A stretch of 64,000 nt of DNA from Clostridium sp. BSD9I1 (lineage in GTDB: Bacteria; Bacillota; Clostridia; Clostridiales; Clostridiaceae). The translations under genes and the position numbers were made by a program. Location of the stretch: assembly GCF_900185645.1 (NCBI RefSeq), contig NZ_FYAM01000027.1:124001-188000 (forward strand), in the 5' to 3' direction. A model generated the notes under the pieces. That model was not told the DNA's origin. It made no database searches and saw only the letters and a program-made list of their open reading frames with translations. This document shows, one piece after another, positions 28,140 through 37,555 of this stretch (its first letter is position 1; each line of letters begins with the position of its first letter).

Positions 28140-29036
28140 ATGATAAAACTTCAATCAAGAACAAAAGGATTACTGCTTGTTATCATAGGAGCTATGCTGT
28201 GGGGAATATCAGGTACTGCTGCTCAATATTTGTTTCAACAAAAGGGGTTTAGCCCTGAGTGGCTTGTTGTAATTCGTTTATTAGTATCAGGAATAATTTT
28301 GTTAACATACGCAATCATAAGAGAAAAACAAGACATATGGAAGATTTGGAGATCTAAACATAACTGTTACAGTCTTATAATTTTTAGTGTTATTGGAATG
28401 TTAGGTGTACAATATACATACTTTGCTGCCATTAAACATGGCAATGCAGCAACAGCAACTATACTACAATACCTATCACCGGTGATAATTACTTGCTATT
28501 TAGCTATTCGGACTAAAAAAGTTCCAAGTATAAGGCAAAGCTTAGCTATTATCTTTGCCATGTTAGGAACATTCCTTATAATTACAAAAGGAAATATCTA
28601 CACCATATCTATTTCTAAATTAGCATTATTGTGGGGAATTGGTTCAGCTTTTACATCAGCTTTTTACACGTTATATCCCCATCAATTACTTGCTAAATGG
28701 GGATCTACACTTATAGTTGGATGGAGTATGCTTATTGGTGGAGTAGCTTTTAGTTTTATCCATCAGCCCTGGAACTTTGTGGGACAATGGTCCATTAATT
28801 CTATGGTTGCTGTTATGTTTGTAGTATTATTTGGTACCCTTGTTGCTTTTTATTGCTACTTGGAAAGTTTAAAATATATACAGCCAACAGAAGCAAGCAT
28901 ATTATCCTCTATGGAACCTTTATCCGCGGCGGTTTTATCCGTACTGTGGCTAAGAGTTCCACTTAGCGTTTTAGAATGGTTAGGAATAGTGTCTGTTATA
29001 AGTGCTATTATAATTTTATCTAATGTAAAAAAATAG
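28140..29036 (+). CDS. EamA/DMT-family transporter
   Basis: A 298-residue membrane protein with ten hydrophobic segments in two EamA repeats (about 8-140 and 155-297). Typical marks are GAMLWGISGTAAQYLF at the start of repeat one, ATATILQYLSPVI, and the matching TEASILSSMEPLSAAVLSVLWL near the end of repeat two. The family exports metabolites, often amino acids or their analogues, and the substrate is not readable. Start ATG at 28140 follows GTGGGGTGG. It lies after a terminator, so it is not obviously under the SAM riboswitch. Confidence 0.92.
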   Translation: MIKLQSRTKGLLLVIIGAMLWGISGTAAQYLFQQKGFSPEWLVVIRLLVSGIILLTYAIIREKQDIWKIWRSKHNCYSLIIFSVIGMLGVQYTYFAAIKHGNAATATILQYLSPVIITCYLAIRTKKVPSIRQSLAIIFAMLGTFLIITKGNIYTISISKLALLWGIGSAFTSAFYTLYPHQLLAKWGSTLIVGWSMLIGGVAFSFIHQPWNFVGQWSINSMVAVMFVVLFGTLVAFYCYLESLKYIQPTEASILSSMEPLSAAVLSVLWLRVPLSVLEWLGIVSVISAIIILSNVKK

Positions 29037-29467
29037 GTGTCTGATATATGTTATACTTAAACTTATTAGAAGTAATATATTGCTAACAAGTGTAAGAGTT
29101 GTACTATTCTTTATAGCTACTGCTCTTATTTTATTGGAGTAAATCAATGTAATAATTACATAATTAATAACAAACAGGGGTTTAATGTAAGTTTTAAATC
29201 TATTATAATACTCAAATGTAAAATATTACATAAAAAATTTAAAGTAGAAATTAACTTAATTTACACTATAATTCGACATGAAAAAATCCATAAAAATACA
29301 GTTATTCCCATTGCATGGATAAGTATTCACTATTAGGAAGTGTTTTTTACCTTCTTTGTCATATTAGGAAAATAACTTGTCCAAACCATGGTTCATAAAA
29401 TGACAGGTTTCTTTCATCTTAAATGTTATTATATTAATATAACTTAGCGAGTGGAGGGAAATGAATT
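29037..29467. other. AT-rich intergenic stretch with one nested palindrome
   Basis: No gene is seen in these 430 bases. AACTTGTC (29374-29381) pairs with GACAGGTT (29402-29409), and AACCATGGTT sits just inside, giving a nested palindrome that could be a terminator or a protein site ahead of the next gene. A GAGTGGAGGG ribosome site for the next gene lies at the end. The rest is AT-rich without a recognised element. Confidence 0.5.
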
Positions 29468-29821
29468 ATGATAATAGTTGAAAATTTATCAAAAATTCAT
29501 CAAGGAGAAGATATGGAAAAGACTTATTTTTATAGATTGATAAAGGATAAATTTAATCTTAATTATGGAGATGAACTAATAGAAGTACAATCCTATGGAA
29601 TAGAAATAGAAAGACAGGATAAGGTAGAGGGAAATATAGTAAATATAGAAAGAGATTATATAAAGAATATAAGTCCTCAAAGACATAAAGTACATAGCCT
29701 TTTGAAAGTGCTGCATGACAACACTGTGTCACCGATACATCTTATAGATATAGCAGGGGATTATGTAGACGAGTATATTAGTGATTTTGATAACGTATTA
29801 AGAGAAATAGCAACTAACTAA
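29468..29821 (+). CDS. Hypothetical protein, possibly DUF6514 family
   Basis: A 117-residue soluble protein: beta-rich first half (KTYFYRLIKDKFNLNYGDELIEVQSYGIEIERQD), then a helical C-terminus (SLLKVLHDNTVSPIHLIDIAGDYVDEYI). The phrase YGIEIERQD and the helix ending VDEYI resemble the clostridial DUF6514 proteins as I recall them, which is a weak basis. Start ATG follows GTGGAGGG. A later ATG at 29513 lacks a comparably good site. Function unknown. Confidence 0.7.
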   Translation: MIIVENLSKIHQGEDMEKTYFYRLIKDKFNLNYGDELIEVQSYGIEIERQDKVEGNIVNIERDYIKNISPQRHKVHSLLKVLHDNTVSPIHLIDIAGDYVDEYISDFDNVLREIATN

Positions 29822-29960
29822 TAATAAAAAACTAGAGGCCAACAGCCAGGAAGCAGAAATAAAAAAATGGTTGTGGACAGATAACATAAATATAAAATTT
29901 AAATTTGATTATTTTATTATAGGGTTTATTATGGGGATTAATTAATATAGAATTAATGAT

Positions 29961-29992
29961 AAAATAGAGATATATATCTCTATTTTATTTTT
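29961..29992. terminator. Terminator ahead of acpS
   Basis: AAAATAGAGATATATATCTC and its complement form a fully palindromic stem ending TATTTTATTTTT. It separates the small gene from acpS. Confidence 0.85.
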
Positions 29993-30014
29993 ATATAAAA
30001 AGGCGGTGACAAAT

Positions 30015-30383
30015 ATGATAGGGGGAACGGGCATAGACATAATTGAAATATATAGAATAAAGAATGCCATGATGAAAAATAATAATTTTATATATAAGAT
30101 ATTTACACAAAGAGAAATTGATTACTTTGCTTCGAGGAAGTTTTTACCAGAGGTGGTTGCAGGTAACTTTGCTGCAAAGGAAGCCATAGCAAAAGCGTTA
30201 GGAACTGGATTTAGAAAATTTTCCTTAAAGGATATAGAGATTCTTCGTGATGAACTTGGAGCACCTGTAGCATTTTTACATGAAAGTGCAAAAGAACTTA
30301 TAAAAGAGACCTATAAACTTCATGTATCAATATCTCATAGTAAAGAAAATGCTATAGCCTATGCAGTTTTGGAGGTGTATTAA
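30015..30383 (+). CDS. acpS: Holo-[acyl-carrier-protein] synthase
   Basis: From the ATG at 30015 (AGGCGGTGA upstream, the in-frame GTG at 30006 being part of that ribosome site) the protein has 122 residues, the normal AcpS length. It transfers 4'-phosphopantetheine from CoA to ACP. Family motifs are GTGIDIIEIYRI with the Mg-binding Asp, VAGNFAAKEAIAKALGTGF with the Glu, and HVSISHSKENAIAYAV at the end. It is followed 3 bases later by nnrD, an order common in Firmicutes. Confidence 0.97.
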   Translation: MIGGTGIDIIEIYRIKNAMMKNNNFIYKIFTQREIDYFASRKFLPEVVAGNFAAKEAIAKALGTGFRKFSLKDIEILRDELGAPVAFLHESAKELIKETYKLHVSISHSKENAIAYAVLEVY

Positions 30384-30386
30384 TAT

Positions 30387-31886
30387 ATGAGAATAGGTAC
30401 TGCAGAAGTTATGAGGGAAATTGATAAATACTCCATAGAAGTTTTAAAAATACCTAGCATAGTGCTTATGGAAAATGCTGCACTTAAAGTTGTAAAAAAT
30501 ATTGATATTGAGAATGTGGAGAATTGCTCCATTATATGTGGTAAGGGAAATAATGGTGGCGATGGGCTAGCGGTAGCAAGGCATCTTTATGTAATAGGAA
30601 AAGATGTGGTTGTATTTTTGTTGGGAGGAGAGCAAGGACTTTCAGAAGACTCTCAAATTAATTATAATATACTTTTAAACATGGGAGTTAAAATAATATC
30701 TATAAATAATATGGAAGATATAAATGAAATGAGGGAGTACTTAGAACAAGCTGATATTATTGTAGATGCCATATTTGGAACGGGGTTAAATAAAAATGTT
30801 GAAGGCATATATAGTGCAGCTATATCTGTAATAAATGAAAGCAATTCCTATATCTTGTCTATAGACATACCTTCAGGATTAGAATGTAATAGTGGCAGAG
30901 TACTTGGAAATTCTATAAGAGCTAATAAAACTGTAACTTTTCAGTTATATAAGAAGGGATTTTTGAACTATGGTGTGGATAAATATACAGGAGCAGTGGT
31001 AATAGAGGATATTGGCATACCAAAGGAAGCGATTCATAAATTTCATGAAAATGAATATATAATGGATGAGAATTTTATAAAACAAAGCATGATTAAAAGA
31101 AATAAGCATAGCCATAAAGGAGATTATGGGAGGGTTGTCATTGTTGCAGGCTCTAAGGGGTTTACTGGGGCTTCGTATATAGCAACGCAGGGAGCTGTAA
31201 GAAGTGGAGCGGGACTTGTTACGTTGTGTTGTGATGAAGAAATACAGCCAATTTTAAGTTCTAAACTTATAGAAGCTATGACTTTGCATTTTAAAGATAC
31301 GGAAAAACTTAAAGAGTTATTAAAGAGCGGCAATTGCATAGCTATAGGTCCAGGAATGGGTAATAATGAAACTACATTGCAGCTTGTAATGGACACTTTA
31401 TTAAATGCAACGTGTCCTGTAGTAATTGATGCGGATGGATTGAATGTTCTTAAAGGAAACCTGCATTTATTGGAAGAATCAAAAAACAAGGTGATGATTA
31501 CTCCGCACTTAGGAGAAATGTCCAAATTAACGGGATTAACTATAGAAGAGATAAAACAAAACCGCATGGGAATTGCACAAAGCTTTGCGCAAAAGTATAA
31601 GTGTATAGTACTTTTAAAGGGGTATAATACCGTAATCACAGATGGGCATGAAACTATTATAAACCCTACAGGGAATAGCGCTATGGCATCAGGCGGCATG
31701 GGAGATGCACTAACAGGCATAATTGCATCTTTCATAGCGCAAGGATACGAGCCGCTAAAGGCAACAAGCATTTCGGCTTTTATACATGGATACACAGGGG
31801 AGAAGCTTTCAAAGAAAATGTTTTGTGTAAGTGCAAGTCAACTTTTAGAAGAACTTCCCTATGCAATTAAAGAGCTGATGGAGTAA
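30387..31886 (+). CDS. nnrD: Bifunctional NAD(P)HX epimerase / dehydratase
   Basis: A 499-residue fusion that repairs hydrated NADH and NADPH. The N-terminal YjeF_N epimerase (1-210) shows SIICGKGNNGGDGLAVARHL. The C-terminal ribokinase-like ADP-dependent dehydratase (about 225-499) shows GDYGRVVIVAGSKGFTGA, the region of AIGPGMGNN, and NPTGNSAMASGGMGDALTG with its catalytic Asp. The length equals that of typical two-domain NnrDE proteins. It is translationally close to acpS. Ribosome site TTGGAGGTG. Confidence 0.96.
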   Translation: MRIGTAEVMREIDKYSIEVLKIPSIVLMENAALKVVKNIDIENVENCSIICGKGNNGGDGLAVARHLYVIGKDVVVFLLGGEQGLSEDSQINYNILLNMGVKIISINNMEDINEMREYLEQADIIVDAIFGTGLNKNVEGIYSAAISVINESNSYILSIDIPSGLECNSGRVLGNSIRANKTVTFQLYKKGFLNYGVDKYTGAVVIEDIGIPKEAIHKFHENEYIMDENFIKQSMIKRNKHSHKGDYGRVVIVAGSKGFTGASYIATQGAVRSGAGLVTLCCDEEIQPILSSKLIEAMTLHFKDTEKLKELLKSGNCIAIGPGMGNNETTLQLVMDTLLNATCPVVIDADGLNVLKGNLHLLEESKNKVMITPHLGEMSKLTGLTIEEIKQNRMGIAQSFAQKYKCIVLLKGYNTVITDGHETIINPTGNSAMASGGMGDALTGIIASFIAQGYEPLKATSISAFIHGYTGEKLSKKMFCVSASQLLEELPYAIKELME

Positions 31887-31986
31887 TTGGGCTGAAATTA
31901 AGTGATATAATTTGGTTTTAATTAGAATAATGAAATTAAGGCAGGAATAGTATTAATAATAGAGAGTAAAGTTCAGGGGGAATTTT

Positions 31987-32604
31987 ATGAAAAAATTATT
32001 GTTAATATTAATTGCTGCTTTTTTTATGACGGTTTTCGCTGGGTGCTATTTCAAAATAGATAAAACTCAGAAAAGTCTAGATTATATAAAATCCTTAAAG
32101 AGTTATACTAGTGATGCTCACATTATACTGCAAAATGATAAGCAAAATATAGAATATGATATGAAACAGTACTATAAAAAGAATATGGGGGTTAGATTAG
32201 AATTAAATTCGGATAGGATTTATATATGTAAAGGTGATAAAATATATGTGAATGATACTAAAAGTGGATTTAAGTATAGCCTAAGTGGGGAACTTGAAAA
32301 TATTGTAAGGTTAAGTTCTGTAGGCGAGTATATTAGACTGATTTATACCAATGAAGAAATTAAGACTTATTTTAAAGATATAAGTGGAATTAAATATCAA
32401 GTGCTTGAGATATATTTATCGAATCTAAATAGAAATTTAGACAAGGGTAAGCTGTATATCAATACTGAGACTAAGCTTCCTGAGTTTGTTGAAGTATATG
32501 ATTTAAATAATAAGGTTAAATTTAAAGTGCTATATAAAAATTTTGTGGCAAACGCAGAATTTAATGAAGAGCTATTAAGTACAGAAGCGAAGGGTGGAAT
32601 TTAA
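31987..32604 (+). CDS. GerS-like germination lipoprotein (LolA-like fold)
   Basis: A 205-residue lipoprotein: signal peptide residues 1-19 ending in a good lipobox FAGC, so Cys20 is probably lipidated. The mature protein is beta-rich (YDMKQYYKKNMGVRLEL, DKIYVNDTKSGFKYSLS, KGKLYINTETKLPEFVEV), the pattern of LolA-like outer-membrane-lipoprotein-sorting relatives. In Clostridioides difficile gerS is in an operon with an alanine racemase gene, and here alr starts on the base after this stop codon. I infer a spore-germination role from fold and context, and no motif proves it. Confidence 0.75.
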   Translation: MKKLLLILIAAFFMTVFAGCYFKIDKTQKSLDYIKSLKSYTSDAHIILQNDKQNIEYDMKQYYKKNMGVRLELNSDRIYICKGDKIYVNDTKSGFKYSLSGELENIVRLSSVGEYIRLIYTNEEIKTYFKDISGIKYQVLEIYLSNLNRNLDKGKLYINTETKLPEFVEVYDLNNKVKFKVLYKNFVANAEFNEELLSTEAKGGI

Positions 32605-33765
32605 GTGTTCAGACATCTGAGACCAGTATGGGCAGAAATAAATTTAGATAATTTAGCTCATAACATAAAGGAAATTAAAAGAGTAACAAAAGCTAAAGAA
32701 ATTATAGGAGTAGTTAAAGCTGATGCATATGGTCATGGAGCTTTAGATATAGCTCCGACCTTACTTGACAACGGAGTTACAAGACTTGCAGTAGCTGTTT
32801 TAAATGAGGCAGTAGAGCTTAGAAGGGGAGGTATACAATGTCCTATTATGATTTTGGGATATACACCTCCAAATTTACTGGATCTTTTAATAAAGTATGA
32901 TATAGAACAAACTGTATATTCCTATGATTTAGCAAAAGAAATTTCAGATAAAGCTATAGAGGGAAGTAAAATTGCAAAAATTCATATAGCCTTTGATAGT
33001 GGAATGGGTAGAATAGGATTTTTGCCTAGAGAAGAAGATATAAGTGAGGTAGAGAGAATTAGTGCACTTCCCAATATAAAGATAGAGGGGATTTATTCTC
33101 ATTTCTCTACAGCAGATGAAAAGGATAAAAATTATACGTATGAACAATTGAAAAAATTTAATTGGTTTTATAATATATTGCAGGAAAGAGGAATAGAAAT
33201 AAATATAAGACATATAGCAAACAGTGCAGCTATTATAGATATGCCTGAAACACATTTTGAAGCAGTAAGGCCTGGCGTTATATTATACGGCTACTATCCT
33301 TCAGAAGAGGTGGATAAAACAAAGGTATATTTAAAACCTGTAATGTCTTTAAAAACTAACATAGTCCACTTAAAGAAGGTTCCAATAGGAGAGTATATAA
33401 GCTATGGAAGAAAATTTAAAACTGAGAGGGAGAGTATTATAGGAACTCTACCTGTAGGCTATGCAGATGGCTATACAAGATCTTTAGGAGAAGAGGCTAA
33501 AGTAATAATAAACGGGAAGCTGGTGCCCGTGGTAGGAAGAATATGTATGGATCAATGCATGGTTGATTTAACAAATGTACCAGATGTAAACTTGGGAGAT
33601 GAAGTTATACTTATGGGAGAAGATAGTGAATCCAAAATGACAGCAGATGAATTAGCATCTATATTAGGCACTATAAATTATGAAGTGTTATGTATGATAA
33701 GCAGAAGAGTTCCTAGAGTCTATGTAAAAGATAAAAAAGTTATTAAAATAAGAAGTTATGTATAA
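32605..33765 (+). CDS. alr: Alanine racemase
   Basis: A 386-residue PLP enzyme making D-alanine for the cell wall and, in spores, modulating alanine germinant. The PLP-lysine motif is GVVKADAYGHGAL, with HIAFDSGMGRIGF and the C-terminal catalytic Tyr region (SYGRKFKTERESIIGTLPVGYADGYTR) and VGRICMDQCMVDLT. It begins with GTG at 32605 directly after the stop of the GerS-like gene, with GGTGG eight bases upstream. Strict abutment means translational coupling is likely. Confidence 0.96.
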   Translation: MFRHLRPVWAEINLDNLAHNIKEIKRVTKAKEIIGVVKADAYGHGALDIAPTLLDNGVTRLAVAVLNEAVELRRGGIQCPIMILGYTPPNLLDLLIKYDIEQTVYSYDLAKEISDKAIEGSKIAKIHIAFDSGMGRIGFLPREEDISEVERISALPNIKIEGIYSHFSTADEKDKNYTYEQLKKFNWFYNILQERGIEINIRHIANSAAIIDMPETHFEAVRPGVILYGYYPSEEVDKTKVYLKPVMSLKTNIVHLKKVPIGEYISYGRKFKTERESIIGTLPVGYADGYTRSLGEEAKVIINGKLVPVVGRICMDQCMVDLTNVPDVNLGDEVILMGEDSESKMTADELASILGTINYEVLCMISRRVPRVYVKDKKVIKIRSYV

Positions 33766-33805
33766 AATTACCAATTGCGTAAATAATAAAAAGTAGAAAA
33801 AAATT

Positions 33806-33835
33806 TTGACATGACTATGATTATAGTAATATAAT
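33806..33835 (+). promoter_or_regulatory. Promoter of the ndoAI-ndoA pair
   Basis: TTGACA at 33806-33811 and TATAAT at 33830-33835 with an 18-base spacer. Both hexamers are perfect consensus. Confidence 0.85.
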
Positions 33836-33882
33836 TGTTCTGTACATATCTTTTGCATAGGTTAATAGGAGGTATAGATTTA

Positions 33883-34203
33883 ATGTCAGATTCAAAAAAG
33901 TTGGTAGTAAACCTCTCAGAAACACTTAATAATGAATTTAATAAGGCACTTAAAGAAGATTCCAAAAAAAGAAGTCAATTTATTAGGGAAGCTATAATAC
34001 TATATATTGAGGAGAAAAAAAGAGCAAAAGAAATGGAGCTAATGAGAAAAGGTTACATGGAAATGGGAAATATAAACCTAGAATTTGCAGAGATGGGCTT
34101 TGCAAGTGACATTAGAGAATTAAAAGAATATGAAGCGAAGCTTCCGGAGTGTGATTGGTCCCATGACAACGATAGTGAAAAGAGGAGATATATTTTATGC
34201 TGA
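33883..34203 (+). CDS. ndoAI: EndoAI antitoxin (MazE-type, ribbon-helix-helix)
   Basis: From the ATG at 33883 (AGGAGGT upstream, as against 33835 without a site) the protein has 106 residues. An N-terminal ribbon-helix-helix ([20 protein letters not shown], then [18 protein letters not shown]) binds DNA and autoregulates. The C-terminal tail is acidic and probably wraps the toxin. It overlaps the toxin gene by 41 bases. The alr-ndoAI-ndoA order also occurs in Bacillus subtilis. Confidence 0.94.
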   Translation: MSDSKKLVVNLSETLNNEFNKALKEDSKKRSQFIREAIILYIEEKKRAKEMELMRKGYMEMGNINLEFAEMGFASDIRELKEYEAKLPECDWSHDNDSEKRRYILC

Positions 34204-34525
34204 TTTAAGCCCTGTAGTAGGTTCAGAACAGGGAGGCATAAGACCTGTAATTATTATTCAAAATGATGTAGGAAATAAATATAGTCCTACAGTAATTGTA
34301 GCAGCAATAACTTCACAGATTAATAAAGCAAAATTACCTACCCATGTGGAGATTTCTTCCGAGGATTATGGTTTAAATAAAGACTCTGTGGTATTGCTAG
34401 AGCAAATAAGAACATTAGATAAAAAGCGACTTAAAGAAAAAATTGGACACATGTCTAATAGCGATATGAAAAAAGTAGATGCAGCACTTTTGATAAGTAT
34501 AGGATTAAATATAGGATTGAAATAA
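34163..34525 (+). CDS. ndoA: EndoA mRNA interferase (MazF/PemK toxin)
   Basis: From the ATG at 34163 the protein has 120 residues, typical for Maz[29 protein letters not shown] carries the conserved RGDI-Y-A-L-P-GSEQGG-RPV signature with the catalytic Arg, and the end IGLNIGLK is typical of Firmicutes EndoA. It is a ribosome-independent endoribonuclease that cuts at specific short sequences (UACAU in B. subtilis and relatives). The upstream in-frame ATG at 34130 would add 11 residues that do not fit the family. A terminator follows at 34530. Confidence 0.96.
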   Translation: MTTIVKRGDIFYADLSPVVGSEQGGIRPVIIIQNDVGNKYSPTVIVAAITSQINKAKLPTHVEISSEDYGLNKDSVVLLEQIRTLDKKRLKEKIGHMSNSDMKKVDAALLISIGLNIGLK

Positions 34526-34529
34526 TAGT

Positions 34530-34556
34530 AAGGGCTCGGAGTGAGCCCTTATTCTT
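34530..34556 (+). terminator. Terminator after ndoA
   Basis: AAGGGCTC and GAGCCCTT pair around GGAGT, followed by ATTCTTATAT. Confidence 0.85.
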
Positions 34557-34739
34557 ATATATAAAACAAACAAATGCTTAAGTATGAATAGCAAACAATT
34601 TTTGTAAGATAATAAATATGCAAACATCTCAATAAGTTGATTTGCAGGGACTTATAACTAAGTAAAAGGCTTCTATAAATCATGTGCGGAATTATGAATA
34701 GTTATCAAGTAATAAAAGAATGTGGAGAAGGTGTTATTT

Positions 34740-35594
34740 GTGAAAAAACTTAAAGAATATTTTTTAATTACATTTGGAGTGTTTTTGGTATCTTTGGCTG
34801 CGGAGCTATTCTATGCTCCAAATAACATTGCAGCAGGAGGGGTTATAGGAATAGCTATAATTGTAAATCACTTTTTTCCCTTTCTAGAAATAGGGACTAT
34901 TTCCTTAATGATGAATGGGGTATTATTTATCGTAGCGTTTGTAGTTATAGGGGGAAAATTTGGAGCTAAAACTATATATGCCAGCTTAGCTATGTCTTTG
35001 ATACTATGGATAATGGGTAAAATTGAGTTTCCGCCAAGTATTATGACCCATGACCTTTTTTTAGCCTCAGCTTTTGGAACTATAATATCTGCAATAGGAA
35101 TGGGAATAACATTTAATCAAAGAGCATCTACAGGAGGAACGGATATAATTGCAAAGATAATGAATAAATTTATACATATTCCAATAGGCAAGTCACTTTT
35201 ATGCGTAGATTTCATAGTAACACTATCCTCAGCAATATCCTTTGGAATTGAAGTAGGGATGTATTCTTTATTGTCGGTAATATTTAATGGAATGATAATC
35301 GACTGGTATATTGAAGGATTTAATGTCTGTAAGCAAGTTGTTATAATAAGTTCTAAACATGATAATATAAGAAAGTTTATAATAAATGAACTTGATAGAA
35401 GTTGTACGATTTTTAAAGGCAGGGGCGGATACAATAATGCTGACATTGATATTTTATATACTGTAATAAATAGAAGAGAGTTTATTAGGCTAAAGGATTA
35501 TATAAGAGATATAGATAATAGAGCATTTATTACCGTGGGAGAAGTGCATGAAGTTCTTGGAGAGGGATTTCAGGATATTTCTTTAGAGGATTAA
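34740..35594 (+). CDS. YitT/UPF0750 (DUF161-DUF2179) membrane protein
   Basis: From GTG at 34740 (AAGGTG six bases upstream; the GTG at 34722 overlaps that site) the protein has 284 residues. About five membrane segments occupy residues 8-190. NNIAAGGVIGIAIIVNHF and FNQRASTGGTDIIAKIMNKF are DUF161 repeats, and a soluble DUF2179 domain lies at about 205-284 (VINRREFIRLKDYIRDIDNRAFITVGEVHEVLGEGF). Function of the family is unknown. A YitT-family gene (yvjA) is also near ftsEX in B. subtilis as I recall. Confidence 0.92.
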   Translation: MKKLKEYFLITFGVFLVSLAAELFYAPNNIAAGGVIGIAIIVNHFFPFLEIGTISLMMNGVLFIVAFVVIGGKFGAKTIYASLAMSLILWIMGKIEFPPSIMTHDLFLASAFGTIISAIGMGITFNQRASTGGTDIIAKIMNKFIHIPIGKSLLCVDFIVTLSSAISFGIEVGMYSLLSVIFNGMIIDWYIEGFNVCKQVVIISSKHDNIRKFIINELDRSCTIFKGRGGYNNADIDILYTVINRREFIRLKDYIRDIDNRAFITVGEVHEVLGEGFQDISLED

Positions 35595-35621
35595 GTTAAT
35601 TAATAGTAAAAAATTAGGAGG

Positions 35622-35648
35622 AAAGTTTGCCTGGCAAACTTTTTTTAT
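35622..35648 (+). terminator. Terminator after the YitT gene
   Basis: AAAGTTTGCC and GGCAAACTTT pair around a single T and run into TTTTTATTTG. Confidence 0.88.
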
Positions 35649-35831
35649 TTGCAAGAATTCAGTTAAGAATAAGGATTTGAGAATTATTTGTTATTAATTA
35701 CTAAATATTAACTGAAATTTTTATTGTAATTTAATTTTTTATTTTATATACCTATGTTATAATAATAATGCATGTTAAGGGAAATTATGATGAAGAATGT
35801 TACTATATGTATAAATAAGGGAGAGGTTGAA

Positions 35832-36518
35832 ATGATAGAATTTAAGAATGTTACGAAGGTGTATGGAAAAAATATACCGGCACTGTCAAACATCAATCTA
35901 AGTATAGATAAGGGAGAGTTTGTGTTTTTGGTAGGTCCAAGTGGAGCTGGTAAATCCACATTTATCAAAATGCTTTTAAAGGAAGTAGATCCAAGTATTG
36001 GAAGTGTTGTAGTAAATAATGTAGATATAACTACTTTGAAAAGAAAGGATATACCTTATTATAGAAGAAAAATAGGAGTAGTTTTTCAGGACTTTAGACT
36101 TATACCTAACTTAAATGTATATGAGAATGTAGCTTTTGCAATGAGAGTTATAGAAGCGCCTATGAAAGATATAAAAAAGAAGGTGCCAGCAGTTCTGTCT
36201 ATGGTTAAACTGTCAAATAAACATAAGGCATTTCCACATGAGTTATCAGGTGGAGAACAGCAAAGAGTTTCACTTGCAAGAGCTTTAGTTAATAATCCAG
36301 CTCTTATTATAGCCGATGAACCTACTGGTAACTTAGATCCAGATACGTCAATGGAAATAATGGACATACTTAATGATATAAATAGAGCAGGTACTACAAT
36401 ATTAATGGCAACCCATGCGAAGGATATAGTAGACAATATGAAAAAAAGGGTAATAGCTTTAGAAAAAGGTAATTTGGTAAGAGATGAACAAAGGGGGTCA
36501 TACGGATATGAAGATTAA
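35832..36518 (+). CDS. ftsE: Cell-division ATP-binding protein FtsE
   Basis: From the ATG at 35832 (GGGAGAGGTTG upstream) the protein has 228 residues. An ATG at 35772 would add 20 residues that do not match the family. ABC ATPase motifs are Walker A GPSGAGKST, signature LSGGEQQRVSLARAL, Walker B LIIADEPTGNLDP and the His switch MATHAKD. With FtsX it forms a complex that activates peptidoglycan hydrolases and, in Bacillus, affects sporulation entry. It overlaps ftsX by 11 bases. Confidence 0.96.
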   Translation: MIEFKNVTKVYGKNIPALSNINLSIDKGEFVFLVGPSGAGKSTFIKMLLKEVDPSIGSVVVNNVDITTLKRKDIPYYRRKIGVVFQDFRLIPNLNVYENVAFAMRVIEAPMKDIKKKVPAVLSMVKLSNKHKAFPHELSGGEQQRVSLARALVNNPALIIADEPTGNLDPDTSMEIMDILNDINRAGTTILMATHAKDIVDNMKKRVIALEKGNLVRDEQRGSYGYED

Positions 36519-37398
36519 TACCTGCAAACACTTTTTTTCAGATGCGTTAAAAAGTTTTAAAAGAAATAGAACTATAAGTATTGCATCAGCTGCAACTGTA
36601 GCTGCAACACTTTTCATATTAGGAGTATTTTTGCTTACAATATTAGATGTTCAGCAAGTAGTAAAAGATGTAGAATCTAGAGTTGAAGCAAAGGTTTTTT
36701 TCAATCAAGATGTAACTATTGCACAAAAGAAAGCAGTAGAAGAGAAGATAGATTCTTTAGATGAAGTAGTAAAGGTTACTTTTGAAAGTAAGGCAGAAGC
36801 TATGGAAAAATTTAAGGAACAAATAGGAGAGGAAAATAAGCTTCTTGTTGAAGGACTTGAAAAGGACAACCCTCTACCAGATGCCTTTGTTGTAAAGGTA
36901 AAGTCTCCTGAAATGGTATCTAAAGTAGTAGAAAGTGTTAAGGGGATGGAAGGTATATATGAAATACAGGATGGTAAAAAGATAGTAGATACTATAGTTA
37001 AAATTACAAGCACCATTAAGTGGGTCGGTTTAGCTTTATTTATAGTATTAATAGGAGTATCCTTGTTCCTAATTGGAAATACCATTAAGATTACGGTGTA
37101 TTCTAGAAGAAGAGAAATAGGCATAATGAAATACATAGGTGCTACGGATTGGTTTATAAGATGGCCTTTTATAATAGAAGGTATGCTTATGGGAGTTATC
37201 GGTGCAGTAGTTGCTTGTGGTGTACTTTATTATGCATATAATGCAGTATATACTAGAATGTCTTCAAGTCTTATGATGATACAACTTGTTGAGCCTATAT
37301 ATGTGATAACTACTATATCATGGCAGTTTGTAATTGCAGGAATAGTAATAGGAGCATTGGGAAGTATACTTGCAATTAGAAAATTCCTTGCAGTATAA
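36508..37398 (+). CDS. ftsX: Cell-division protein FtsX
   Basis: From the ATG at 36508 (AAAGGGGGTC upstream) the protein has 296 residues with four membrane segments: about 24-46, 170-195, 218-240 and 265-288. A large extracellular loop (about 50-165) contains KVFFNQDVTIAQKKAVEEKI and NPLPDAFVVKVKSPE, the FtsX extracellular domain that contacts cell-wall hydrolases. YSRRREIGIMKYIGATDWFIRWPF is the conserved cytoplasmic coupling segment. Confidence 0.96.
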   Translation: MKINTCKHFFSDALKSFKRNRTISIASAATVAATLFILGVFLLTILDVQQVVKDVESRVEAKVFFNQDVTIAQKKAVEEKIDSLDEVVKVTFESKAEAMEKFKEQIGEENKLLVEGLEKDNPLPDAFVVKVKSPEMVSKVVESVKGMEGIYEIQDGKKIVDTIVKITSTIKWVGLALFIVLIGVSLFLIGNTIKITVYSRRREIGIMKYIGATDWFIRWPFIIEGMLMGVIGAVVACGVLYYAYNAVYTRMSSSLMMIQLVEPIYVITTISWQFVIAGIVIGALGSILAIRKFLAV

Positions 37399-37416
37399 AA
37401 GTTAGAATTAAGAAAT

Positions 37417-37489
37417 AAGGTGCTAGGAGCTAGGAAATATAGAAACTTTGCCATGCAAAGCTTCATTCAATCCTAGTACCTAGTACCTT
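37417..37489. repeat. Nested palindrome of CCTAGTACC type
   Basis: Outer arms AAGGTGCTAGGAGCTAGGA and TCCTAGTACCTAGTACCTT pair with a few mismatches. An inner hairpin ACTTTGC/GCAAAG sits in the loop. A related element lies at 51617. The remainder of the 37399-37725 interval holds a terminator and the ctp ribosome site. Confidence 0.7.
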
Positions 37490-37526
37490 TAGTCTAGTAA
37501 CTGAAAAATATAACTCTAATAATTAT

Positions 37527-37555
37527 TAAAGTCGCTGTAAAGCGGCTTTAATTTG
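37527..37555 (+). terminator. Terminator after ftsEX
   Basis: TTAAAGTCGCT and AGCGGCTTTAA pair (one G-U) around GTAA, followed by TTTGATTT. Confidence 0.8.
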
